Below, piece by piece: positions 33,461 through 40,691 of a stretch of 64,000 nt of DNA; position 1 is the stretch's first letter, and every line of letters starts with the position of its first letter. The stretch covers positions 124,001 to 188,000 of the forward strand of contig CAVYOE010000001.1 of the NCBI GenBank assembly GCA_963770155.1. Direction: 5' to 3'. Made by a program: the position numbers and the translations under genes. The DNA is from CAVYOE01 sp963770155 (GTDB lineage: Bacteria > Actinomycetota > Thermoleophilia > Solirubrobacterales > 70-9). A model generated the notes under the pieces. It searched no databases. It was not told where the DNA came from and saw only the letters and a list, made by a program, of their open reading frames with translations.

Positions 33461-35096
33461 GCGAGCCCCGGCGGCGGTTGACGAGGCCGTAGCCGAGGCT
33501 GTGCCGGGGACGGAGACCGTCTCCGATGAAACGATCGAGGTCGCACCCGAGGCCTCGGTCGAAGAGGTCCTCGTCCTTGACTTCGGCGGCCAGTACTCGC
33601 AGCTGATCGCACGCCGGATCCGCGAGTGCGGGGTGTTCAGCGAACTGCTCCCCCACGACACTCCGATCGACAAGATCCGCGAGCGCCGGCCTGCCGGGCT
33701 GGTCCTCTCCGGCGGACCGGCGTCGGTCTACGCGGAGGGTGCGCCGAGGCTGCGCGGTGAGCTGCTCGAGCTCGGCATTCCGGTGCTCGGCATCTGTTAC
33801 GGGATGCAGGTCATGGTCCATCAGTTGGGCGGCAAGGTCGAGCAGGCCGAGGCGGGAGAGTTCGGCCGCACCCGGCTCGAGGTGCGCGAGCCCGGCCGGC
33901 TGCTCGAGGGACTTCCCGCCGAACAGCAGTGCTGGATGAGCCATCGTGACACCGTGTTCGAACCGCCCCCAGGGTTCATTGCGCTCGCCTCCAGTCCCGA
34001 GTCACCGGTGGCCGCGACGGAGGACCCCGAGCGCGGCCTCTACGGAATCCAGTTCCATCCTGAGGTCGTGCACACCCCGCATGGCGGGGAGATCCTGACC
34101 CGCTTTCTCCGGGACATAACCGGCTGCCGCGAGAACTGGTCGCCGGCCTCGGTGATCGACGAGCAGGTCGAGGCAATCCGGGCCCAAGTGGGAGAGGGAC
34201 GGGCAATCTGTGGGCTCTCGGGCGGCGTCGACTCCGCCACTGCGGCGCTGCTCGTCCACCGTGCGATCGGCGAACGGCTCACCTGCGTCTTCGTCGACCA
34301 CGGCCTCATGCGCAAGGACGAGGCCGAGCAAGTGGTCACTGCGTTCCGCGATCAGCTCGAGGTGACACTGGTACACGTTGCCGCCGAGGACCGCTTCCTC
34401 TCCAGGCTCGAGGGCGTGACCGAGCCCGAGCAGAAACGCAAAATCATCGGCGAGGAATTCATCCGGGTGTTCGAAGAGGAGGCCGCAAAGATCGAGGACG
34501 CCCGCTTCCTGGTCCAGGGGACGCTCTACTCGGACGTGATCGAGTCCGGCGGTGACGGCCGCGCCGGTGCCGCGACGATCAAGTCCCACCACAACGTCGG
34601 CGGGCTGCCCGAGGACCTCGATCTCGACTTGATCGAACCGCTGCGGACACTGTTCAAGGACGAGGTCCGGGTCGTGGCTGCCGAGCTGGGTCTCCCCGAC
34701 CGCTTCGTCTGGCGCCAGCCCTTCCCGGGCCCGGGCCTCGGGATCAGGATCGTCGGCGGTGAGGTCACCCGCGAGCGGCTCGAGATCGTCCGTGCTTCAG
34801 ACGCGATCCTCCAGGAGGAGATCCGCGCCGCCGGTCTCTATCGGGAGCTGTGGCAGTCGTTCTGTGTCCTGCCGGTGGTCCGCTCGGTCGGGGTCCAGGG
34901 CGACGAGCGCTCGTACGCGTACCCGATCGTGATCCGCGCGGTCACCTCCGACGACGCGATGACGGCCGACTGGGCCCGGCTTCCCTATGAGCTGCTCGAA
35001 ACGGTCTCGAACCGGATCATCAACGAGGTCCGCGGGGTCAACCGCGTCACGCTCGACGTGTCGTCGAAGCCGCCGGCGACGATCGAGTGGGAGTAG
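33453..35096 (+). CDS. guaA: GMP synthase (glutamine-hydrolysing)
   Basis: A 547-aa two-domain enzyme converting XMP to GMP. The amidotransferase domain has VLDFGGQYSQLIARRIRE and the nucleophile Cys in GICYGMQ, with the FHPEV histidine. The ATP pyrophosphatase domain begins at CGLSGGVDSATAA (P-loop) and includes KSHHNVGGLPEDL and WRQPFPGPGLGIRI; the dimerisation domain ends with PPATIEWE. About 37 residues precede the usual start; they are acidic and of low complexity, and a GTG within them could be the true start. It overlaps guaB3 by 8 bp. Confidence 0.95.
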   Translation: MTRRAPAAVDEAVAEAVPGTETVSDETIEVAPEASVEEVLVLDFGGQYSQLIARRIRECGVFSELLPHDTPIDKIRERRPAGLVLSGGPASVYAEGAPRLRGELLELGIPVLGICYGMQVMVHQLGGKVEQAEAGEFGRTRLEVREPGRLLEGLPAEQQCWMSHRDTVFEPPPGFIALASSPESPVAATEDPERGLYGIQFHPEVVHTPHGGEILTRFLRDITGCRENWSPASVIDEQVEAIRAQVGEGRAICGLSGGVDSATAALLVHRAIGERLTCVFVDHGLMRKDEAEQVVTAFRDQLEVTLVHVAAEDRFLSRLEGVTEPEQKRKIIGEEFIRVFEEEAAKIEDARFLVQGTLYSDVIESGGDGRAGAATIKSHHNVGGLPEDLDLDLIEPLRTLFKDEVRVVAAELGLPDRFVWRQPFPGPGLGIRIVGGEVTRERLEIVRASDAILQEEIRAAGLYRELWQSFCVLPVVRSVGVQGDERSYAYPIVIRAVTSDDAMTADWARLPYELLETVSNRIINEVRGVNRVTLDVSSKPPATIEWE

Positions 35097-35120
35097 CCCG
35101 CGAGCGGTAGTGCCGCGGCG

Positions 35121-35714
35121 CTAGCCCGCCTGGGGCCAGGAGACCAGCGCCGGCGCGGGATTGAACGGTGCGCCGCCCCGGTAGTAGCCGGGGGCACTCC
35201 AGATCTCGAAGTGCAGGTGGCAGGCGCTGGCGTTGCCGGTGCGCCCGACCGAGCCGCCGACCCACTGGCCGGGGGCGAGCCGCGTGCCCTTGGGATAAAG
35301 GCCGCGCTTGCGCAGGTGCATGTAGACGAAGTCCTGCTTGGTCGCGAGATCGCGAAGGACGAGATAGAAGCCCGCGGCTCCGTGGAACTTGTTGACGCGG
35401 ACCTTGGTGCTGGTGACCGAGACCAGCGGGGTGCCGCAGCGGGCCATGACGTCCTGGCCCTGGTGCCCGCGGCCGGCACGGGCGACGCCGAAGCCATCGC
35501 CGTAGGTGTGGCCGCCGAGGATGGGGTGCACATAGGTGCCGGTGGGAGCGCTGGTCGGCGTCGGCGGCGGTGCGGCCGGATCGCTCGGGGCGGCGCTGCC
35601 GCCGCTTTGGGCGAGCGCAGAGCCGGCGCCGATCGATGCGCACGCACCGGCGAGCGCGAGCACGCCTACGAGCCGCCTGGAGCGGCCACGGAACGCGGTT
35701 TTTTCGCAGTTCAC
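35121..35714 (-). CDS. M23 family metallopeptidase (LytM-type), secreted
   Basis: A 197-aa precursor with a signal peptide ending around ALAQ, a Pro/Thr/Ala-rich linker (about 38-60) and an M23 domain. GRGHQGQDVMA holds the first zinc His and Asp, and CHLHFEIW the HxH pair. It should cut peptidoglycan cross-links, or act as an amidase activator if inactive, but the ligands are intact. It converges with guaA. Upstream lies a 420-bp gap before rplM. Confidence 0.88.
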   Translation of the reverse strand: MNCEKTAFRGRSRRLVGVLALAGACASIGAGSALAQSGGSAAPSDPAAPPPTPTSAPTGTYVHPILGGHTYGDGFGVARAGRGHQGQDVMARCGTPLVSVTSTKVRVNKFHGAAGFYLVLRDLATKQDFVYMHLRKRGLYPKGTRLAPGQWVGGSVGRTGNASACHLHFEIWSAPGYYRGGAPFNPAPALVSWPQAG

Positions 35715-35824
35715 GATCTCCGGTCTCTTTCGCGGGGCCTACGGGGTTAGCTGACGGGCTCGCGCAGAAAGAGCAGCGCTATGGCCATGTGCGTCAACTT
35801 CGACGCGCGGGCCGATTCGCCCCC

Positions 35825-35850
35825 GGGATCCACATATGTAGGTGGATCCC
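35825..35850. repeat. Perfect 9-bp inverted repeat in the M23/rplM gap
   Basis: GGGATCCAC and GTGGATCCC flank an 8-nt AT-rich loop (ATATGTAG). There is no T-run on either strand. The palindrome is about 110 bp upstream of the M23 gene start, so an operator for that gene is possible. Confidence 0.6.
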
Positions 35851-35951
35851 AGTTGGTTCCCCCGTTCCCCACAGGCGTGGCCTGGGGGGATTGGGCACCT
35901 GATTCGCGCGGCAGAATAACAGGGCAACCCGATGTGTCAAGCGCACCCTTG

Positions 35952-36015
35952 CCGGCGGCTCCCCATTTACCGCCGCCTCCTTTAACCGGCGGCTGCTCAT
36001 TTACCGCCGCCTCCT
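35952..36015. repeat. Two 30-bp direct repeats with 34-bp period
   Basis: The units 35952-35981 and 35986-36015 differ at two positions. Each contains CCGGCGGCT, CATTTACCGCCGCCTCCT, so CCGGCGG and CCGCCG arms can also fold back. The second unit runs into the dispersed element at 35985-36073. The 420-bp gap 35715-36134 shows no convincing gene, only these repeats, the palindrome at 35825, and the rplM promoter and leader. Confidence 0.8.
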
Positions 36016-36073
36016 CCGCTCCGCGTCCGGGGGCGGCGGGGGTGGGGCTCGGCATGAATGGCCCTTATCGGCC
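35985..36073 (+). repeat. Dispersed intergenic repeat, copy 1
   Basis: It begins ACCGGCGGCTGCTC, continues through a CGCT/CGCGTCCG segment and a GGGGGTGGG block, and ends TGAATGGCCCTTATCGGCC (36055-36073). The first 14 and last 19 bp recur exactly in the same order at 51135-51243, with related sequence between. The tail directly abuts the predicted rplM -35 box. Confidence 0.7.
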
Positions 36074-36101
36074 TTGCGTGGGCACGTTCCTGGGCTACTA
36101 T
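36074..36101 (+). promoter_or_regulatory. Promoter of rplM-rpsI
   Basis: TTGCGT (36074-36079) and TACTAT (36096-36101) with a 16-bp spacer predict RNA start at about 36108. That places the hairpin at 36111-36131 at the very 5' end of the mRNA and leaves a leader of only about 27 nt. Confidence 0.55.
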
Positions 36102-36110
36102 CTGCCTCGG

Positions 36111-36131
36111 CCGCGCCCCGGGCGCGGTTTT
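36111..36131 (+). promoter_or_regulatory. Hairpin plus T-run immediately before rplM (attenuator or translational leader candidate)
   Basis: CCGCGCC-CCG-GGCGCGG (7 bp, perfect) is followed by TTTTG and then GTG-ATG of rplM. No free Shine-Dalgarno sequence exists between hairpin and start codon. It could terminate early or hide the ribosome site. Ribosomal protein operons led by L13 are autoregulated in other bacteria; this is not one of the described leader structures that I recognise. Confidence 0.55.
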
Positions 36132-36134
36132 GTG

Positions 36135-36569
36135 ATGAAGACCTACGTAGCCACACCCGAGAACCGCGAGCGCGACTGGTACCTGGTCGACGCCCAGGGC
36201 AAGACGCTGGGCCGGCTGGCCACCCAGATCGCGGAGGTCCTGCGCGGCAAGCGCAAGCCGGAGTACACGCCCCACTGCGACACCGGCGACTTCGTCGTCG
36301 TCGTCAACGCCGAGAAGGTCACCGTTACCGGCAACAAGCTCGAGCAAAAGCGCTACTGGCGCCACAGCGGCTACCCGGGTGGGATCCGCTTCCGCACCCT
36401 CGGCGAGATGCTGGAGCGCCAGCCCGAGGAGGTTCTCCGGAAGGCGGTCAAGGGAATGCTTCCCCGCAACCGGCTTGCCCGCCAGCAGCTCCGCAAGCTC
36501 AAGGTCTACGCGGGCGAGAAGCATCCGCACCAGGCCCAGCAACCGCAGCTGCTCGAGATCGAGACATGA
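36135..36569 (+). CDS. rplM: 50S ribosomal protein L13
   Basis: A 144-aa protein of normal length. MKTYVATPENRERDWYLVDAQGKTLGRLATQIAEVLRGK and HCDTGDFVVVVNAEKVTVTG are typical, and KGMLPRNRLARQQLRKLKVYAG is the conserved C-terminal block. It assembles early on 23S rRNA. The start at ATG 36135 (GTG 36132 also in frame) is set by the family N-terminus. The stop overlaps rpsI by 4 bp, as in the usual L13-S9 pair. Confidence 0.97.
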   Translation: MKTYVATPENRERDWYLVDAQGKTLGRLATQIAEVLRGKRKPEYTPHCDTGDFVVVVNAEKVTVTGNKLEQKRYWRHSGYPGGIRFRTLGEMLERQPEEVLRKAVKGMLPRNRLARQQLRKLKVYAGEKHPHQAQQPQLLEIET

Positions 36570-37414
36570 GCGACGAGCCCAACCAGCAGCCCAGCGACGA
36601 GCAGCCGCAGGACGGGCAGCGCGACGACGCCCCGGCCGAGGAGCAGTCCGGCCCGGCCGAGTCCGACCCGGCGCCGTCCGAAGAGCAGCCGCGCGAGCAG
36701 GAGAGCCAGCCCGAAGGCTCGGCTTCGCCGGAGGCCGACGAGGGCAAGGCCGACGAGGGCAAGACCGACAAGAGCGAGGTCGACAAGGGCAAGGCCGACG
36801 AGGGCAAGGCCGACAAGGGCAAGGCCGACAAGGGCAAGGTCGAGTTGCCGCCCGGTGCCGAGCTCGATCCGATCGCGATCAGCGAGGACGAGCGCGAGCT
36901 GAGCGCCGAGGAGCGTGCCCGGCTCGAGGCCGAGGCCGAGGAGCGGGCCCGCCGAGAGGCAGAAGCGACCGCCGAACGGCGCGATGAGCCGGAGCCGGCG
37001 GCGATCAAGCCCGCCGACCTCGCCAAGGACGCCCGCTACACCGCAACCGGCAAGCGCAAGAGCTCGATCGCCCGGGTCATCCTGCGGCCGGGCGGTGGCG
37101 CGATCGAGATCAACAAGCGCAGTCTCGAGGAGTACTTCCCGCGTTCCTTTCTGCAGACGGTTGCGAAGCAGGCCCTGGTCCACAGCGGTTACGAGGGCAC
37201 GGTCGATGTCCAGGTCCGCGTCCACGGCGGCGGCATCTCCGGACAGGCCAGTGCGGTCCGCCACGGCATCGCTCGCGCCCTGACCGAGATCGACCCGGCT
37301 CTTCGGGGAGAGTTGAAGAAGCGCGGGATGCTGACTCGTGACGCTCGCGCCAAGGAGCGGCGCAAGGCCGGCCTCAAGAAGGCGCGTAAGAAGCCGCAGT
37401 TCAGCAAGCGCTAG
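36566..37414 (+). CDS. rpsI: 30S ribosomal protein S9 with long acidic N-terminal extension
   Basis: A 282-aa protein. The S9 core occupies about residues 157-282 (YTATGKRKSSIARVILRPGGG, INKRSLEEYFPR, HGGGISGQASAVRHGIARAL, KKPQFSKR), ending with the Lys-Arg tail that reaches the P-site tRNA. The first 155 residues are an extension: Gln/Glu/Asp/Pro-rich, then seven Lys-rich pentapeptides (residues 57-91), then an Ala/Glu/Arg helix. Actinobacterial S9 commonly has a shorter acidic extension; this one is more than twice that by my recollection. The start at 36566 overlaps the rplM stop; extending upstream would run in the wrong frame through rplM. Confidence 0.93.
   Translation: MSDEPNQQPSDEQPQDGQRDDAPAEEQSGPAESDPAPSEEQPREQESQPEGSASPEADEGKADEGKTDKSEVDKGKADEGKADKGKADKGKVELPPGAELDPIAISEDERELSAEERARLEAEAEERARREAEATAERRDEPEPAAIKPADLAKDARYTATGKRKSSIARVILRPGGGAIEINKRSLEEYFPRSFLQTVAKQALVHSGYEGTVDVQVRVHGGGISGQASAVRHGIARALTEIDPALRGELKKRGMLTRDARAKERRKAGLKKARKKPQFSKR
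36734..36838 (+). repeat. Seven tandem 15-bp repeats within rpsI
   Basis: Units of the form GCCGACRAGGGCAAG, with three diverged copies, encode ADEGK/ADKGK-type pentapeptides in the S9 extension. The exact period and near-identical DNA suggest recent expansion; copy number may differ between strains. Confidence 0.9.
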
Positions 37415-37422
37415 CTTCGAGC

Positions 37423-38769
37423 ATGGGCGAGCGCAGACTCTTCGGGACCGATGGGGTCCGGGGGGTAGCAGGAGAGTTCTTGACGCCGGAGCTGGCGATG
37501 CAGCTCGGACGGGCCGCCACCCTCGAGATCCGCGCTGGCACCGGACGCGAAGCGGATGAGGCCGGTTCGCAGGCGCGGCCGCAGATCCTGATTGTCCGCG
37601 ACACCCGCGAGTCCGGGCCGATGCTCGAGGCGGCACTTGCCTCGGGAGTGACGGCCGCCGGAGGGGACGCGATGCTCGCCGGCGTGCTGCCCACGCCGGC
37701 GGCCTCGGTGCTGACCCGCCGCTTCGGGTTCGACCTGGCCGCCGTGATCTCGGCCTCCCACAACCCCTTCCGCGACAACGGGATCAAGTTCATCTCGGCG
37801 GAGGGGATGAAGCTCGACGACGAGCGCGAAGCGGCGATCGAGGGGCTGCTCGAGCAGGAACCGGAGCACGCTGAAATCGGGCGCGTCCGGACGCTCGATG
37901 GCGCCCTCGACGATTACCTGCGCGCCCTCGAGGCGACCTTCCCACTCGACCTCAGTGGTCTGCGGGTGGTTCTCGACTGCGCCAACGGCGCTGCCTATCG
38001 CGCCGCCCCGGCCATCTTCAAGCGGCTCGGCGCCGAGGTCGAAGTCCTCGCCGCCGACCCCGACGGCCGCAACATCAACGACGGCTGCGGCGCCACCCAC
38101 CCGGACCTCGTGGCGGAAGGGGTGAAGGCAGCGGGAGCCGCGATCGGCTTTGCCTTCGACGGAGACGCCGACCGGGTGATCGCAGTCGACCGCAACGGGG
38201 AGGTCCGCGACGGCGACGATCTGATCGCCCTCACCGCACGCCATCTGAAGGAGAAAGGCGAGCTCGGCGACGGCGTTGCCGTCACTGTGATGACCAACTA
38301 CGGCTTCCACGGCGCGATGGCCGACGCCGGGATCGAGGTTGCTGAGACTCCGGTCGGCGACCGTCACGTGATCGCCGCGCTGCGCGAACGCGACTGGACC
38401 CTCGGCGGCGAGCAGTCCGGCCACATCGTCTGGAGGGACTTCACTCCGACGGGGGACGGGATCGCCGCGGCGCTGCTCGTCTTGCGAGCACTCGACGGCC
38501 GTGATCTCGATCAGGTGAGCGCCTTCGAGCGGCTCCCGCAGCGGCTCGAGAACGTCGAGGTCACCGACCGCAGTGCGATCGACGCCGCCCGGGGACTGTG
38601 GGACGCGGTCGAGGCCGAGAATTCGAAGCTCGACGGGCGCGGCCGGGTGCTGGTACGCGCCTCAGGCACGGAACCACTGCTCAGAGTGATGGTCGAGGCC
38701 CCCACCGCCAGTGAGTGTGAGGGGATCCTCAACCGTCTCGTAACCACCGCTAGGCAAGAACTGGCCTAG
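37423..38769 (+). CDS. glmM: Phosphoglucosamine mutase
   Basis: A 448-aa enzyme interconverting glucosamine 6- and 1-phosphate for UDP-GlcNAc synthesis. RLFGTDGVRGVAGE is the N-terminus, ISASHNPFRDNGIKF carries the phosphoserine, FAFDGDADRVIAVD binds magnesium, GGEQSGHIV and RASGTEPLLRVMVEA are the sugar and phosphate loops. It starts 8 bp after rpsI, the standard actinobacterial order, and precedes glmS. Confidence 0.96.
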   Translation: MGERRLFGTDGVRGVAGEFLTPELAMQLGRAATLEIRAGTGREADEAGSQARPQILIVRDTRESGPMLEAALASGVTAAGGDAMLAGVLPTPAASVLTRRFGFDLAAVISASHNPFRDNGIKFISAEGMKLDDEREAAIEGLLEQEPEHAEIGRVRTLDGALDDYLRALEATFPLDLSGLRVVLDCANGAAYRAAPAIFKRLGAEVEVLAADPDGRNINDGCGATHPDLVAEGVKAAGAAIGFAFDGDADRVIAVDRNGEVRDGDDLIALTARHLKEKGELGDGVAVTVMTNYGFHGAMADAGIEVAETPVGDRHVIAALRERDWTLGGEQSGHIVWRDFTPTGDGIAAALLVLRALDGRDLDQVSAFERLPQRLENVEVTDRSAIDAARGLWDAVEAENSKLDGRGRVLVRASGTEPLLRVMVEAPTASECEGILNRLVTTARQELA

Positions 38770-38791
38770 GCCGTACCCTGTACGGCCTCCT

Positions 38792-40669
38792 ATGTGCGGC
38801 ATCGTCGGATATGTGGGCGGCCGACCGTGCCGGGACCTGCTGATCGCCGGGCTCGAGAAGCTCGAATACCGAGGCTATGACTCGGCCGGCGTCTCAGTTG
38901 TCTCGGACGGCCAAGTCGCATCAGTGCGCGCGGTCGGCAACCTCGCGAACCTGCGAGAGGCCGTTGCCGAGCAGGCAAAGGCGATCAATGGTGGCGGCGG
39001 CGAGGGCGGGGTTGCGGTGGCCGAAGCCCCGGCGACGATCGGCGTTGCCCACACGCGCTGGGCGACCCACGGCCGGGTGACCGAGGACAACGCCCATCCA
39101 CACGGCGACTGCACCGATCACATCCACATCGTCCTCAACGGGATCGTCGAGAACCACGCGCAGCTGCGCAAGCAGCTCGAGGACGAAGGCCATACCTTCA
39201 GCTCAGAGACCGACGCCGAGATCGTCGCCCACCTGATCGAGAAGTACGACGACGGCGATCTGACCGAGGCGGTTCGCTCGGCCTTCGCGGACCTGAGCGG
39301 GCACTACGCGTTCGTTGCCATGCACTCCGAGCATCCGGACCGCCTCGTGGGCGCTCGCAAGGAGTGCCCGTTGATCGTCGGCGCCGGCGAGGACGAGACA
39401 TTTCTCGCATCGGCCATCCCCGCCTTCCTTGCCGAGACCCGGAACGTGATGATGATCGAGAACGGGGAGATCGTGACGATCGAGCCCGGCGAGATCTCGA
39501 TCACCGACGCAGCCGGCAACCCGGTGGAGCGCGACCTCGAGGAAGTCACCTGGGACGAGGACGCGGCCGAGAAGGGCGGCTATCCGACCTTCATGATCAA
39601 GGAGATCCACGAGCAGCCCGATGCGGTTGCCGAGACGATCTCTGACCGCCTCCCGCACGAGGACTCGGTCGACCTTTCCTCGGTCGAGCTCTCCGATGAC
39701 TTTCTCAAGTCGGTCAACCGGATCGTGATCGTCGCCTGCGGCACCTCCTACCACGCGGGTCTGGTCGGCCGCTACGCGATCGAGCAGTGGGCCCGCGTCC
39801 CGGTCGAGATGGACATCGCATCCGAGTACCGCTACCGCGATCCCGTGGTCGGTCCGAATGACCTGGTCATCGGCATCACGCAGTCGGGCGAGACCGCCGA
39901 CACGCTGGCGGCGATGCGCCTCGCCCGCGAGAACGGGGCGAAGGTGCTCGCGGTAACCAACATCATGGGCAGCCAGGCGACGCGCGACTCCGACGCTGTG
40001 CTCTACACGCGGGCCGGCCTCGAGATCGGTGTGGCGGCGACCAAGACCTTCCTCGCCCAGGTCGCGGTCATGTACCTGCTCGGGCTGCGGCTGGCGGAGC
40101 TGCGCGAGACCCTCCCGCGTGAGCGCCTGGTCGAGCTGATCGCCGAGCTCAAGCGAATCCCGTCGAAGATCGAGGAGACGCTCGAGACCAGCGCCGACCG
40201 GATCCGGGGAATCGCGCGCAGCCACAAGGATCAGCGCTTCTTCCTCTACCTCGGCCGTCACATCGGTCTCCCGGTCTGCCTCGAGGGGGCGCTGAAGATG
40301 AAGGAGATCTCCTACATCCCCACCGACGCCTATGCCGCCGGCGAGATGAAGCACGGGCCGATCGCCCTGCTCGACGAATCGACGCCGGTGGTCGGAGTGG
40401 CGACCGATAGCCCGGTGCTTGACAAGGTCCTCTCCAACCTCGAAGAGGTGAAGGCGCGCGGCGCAGACGTGATCGCAATCGCAACCGAGGGCTCAGATCA
40501 GGTCTCGGCCGTCGCCGACCAGACGGTGACCATCCCCAACGCGGACTGGATTCTGCAGCCGATCCTCGCGATCGTTCCGCTGCAGCTGCTCGCCTACCAC
40601 GTCGCCCGCGCCAACGGGCTCAACGTCGACCAGCCCCGCAACCTGGCGAAGACGGTCACGGTCGAGTAG
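38792..40669 (+). CDS. glmS: Glutamine-fructose-6-phosphate aminotransferase
   Basis: A 625-aa enzyme, first step of amino-sugar synthesis. Cys2 in MCGIVGYVG is the glutaminase nucleophile, with GYDSAGVS and HTRWATHG in the N-terminal domain. Two SIS domains follow (ACGTSYHAG, ITQSGETADT, YIPTDAYAAGEMKHGPIALLDE), and the C-terminus DQPRNLAKTVTVE is diagnostic. Slight extra length comes from a Gly/Ala insertion near residue 60-75. It feeds GlmM directly upstream. No glmS ribozyme is seen in the 22-bp gap. Confidence 0.96.
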   Translation: MCGIVGYVGGRPCRDLLIAGLEKLEYRGYDSAGVSVVSDGQVASVRAVGNLANLREAVAEQAKAINGGGGEGGVAVAEAPATIGVAHTRWATHGRVTEDNAHPHGDCTDHIHIVLNGIVENHAQLRKQLEDEGHTFSSETDAEIVAHLIEKYDDGDLTEAVRSAFADLSGHYAFVAMHSEHPDRLVGARKECPLIVGAGEDETFLASAIPAFLAETRNVMMIENGEIVTIEPGEISITDAAGNPVERDLEEVTWDEDAAEKGGYPTFMIKEIHEQPDAVAETISDRLPHEDSVDLSSVELSDDFLKSVNRIVIVACGTSYHAGLVGRYAIEQWARVPVEMDIASEYRYRDPVVGPNDLVIGITQSGETADTLAAMRLARENGAKVLAVTNIMGSQATRDSDAVLYTRAGLEIGVAATKTFLAQVAVMYLLGLRLAELRETLPRERLVELIAELKRIPSKIEETLETSADRIRGIARSHKDQRFFLYLGRHIGLPVCLEGALKMKEISYIPTDAYAAGEMKHGPIALLDESTPVVGVATDSPVLDKVLSNLEEVKARGADVIAIATEGSDQVSAVADQTVTIPNADWILQPILAIVPLQLLAYHVARANGLNVDQPRNLAKTVTVE

Positions 40670-40691
40670 CAGTGCGTAGGATTCGCCGCCG

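Noticed and set aside
36074..36565. Upstream extension of rpsI through rplM
   Set aside because: The rplM frame is certain there and the extension is Arg/Ala/Pro-rich nonsense; the ATGA overlap gives a natural rpsI start.
36734..36838. CRISPR-like array
   Set aside because: Repeats are contiguous 15-bp codon repeats without spacers and lie in frame inside rpsI; the same applies to 29785-29844. No cas genes are present.
38770..38791. glmS ribozyme
   Set aside because: The gap before glmS is only 22 bp, far too short for the ribozyme.
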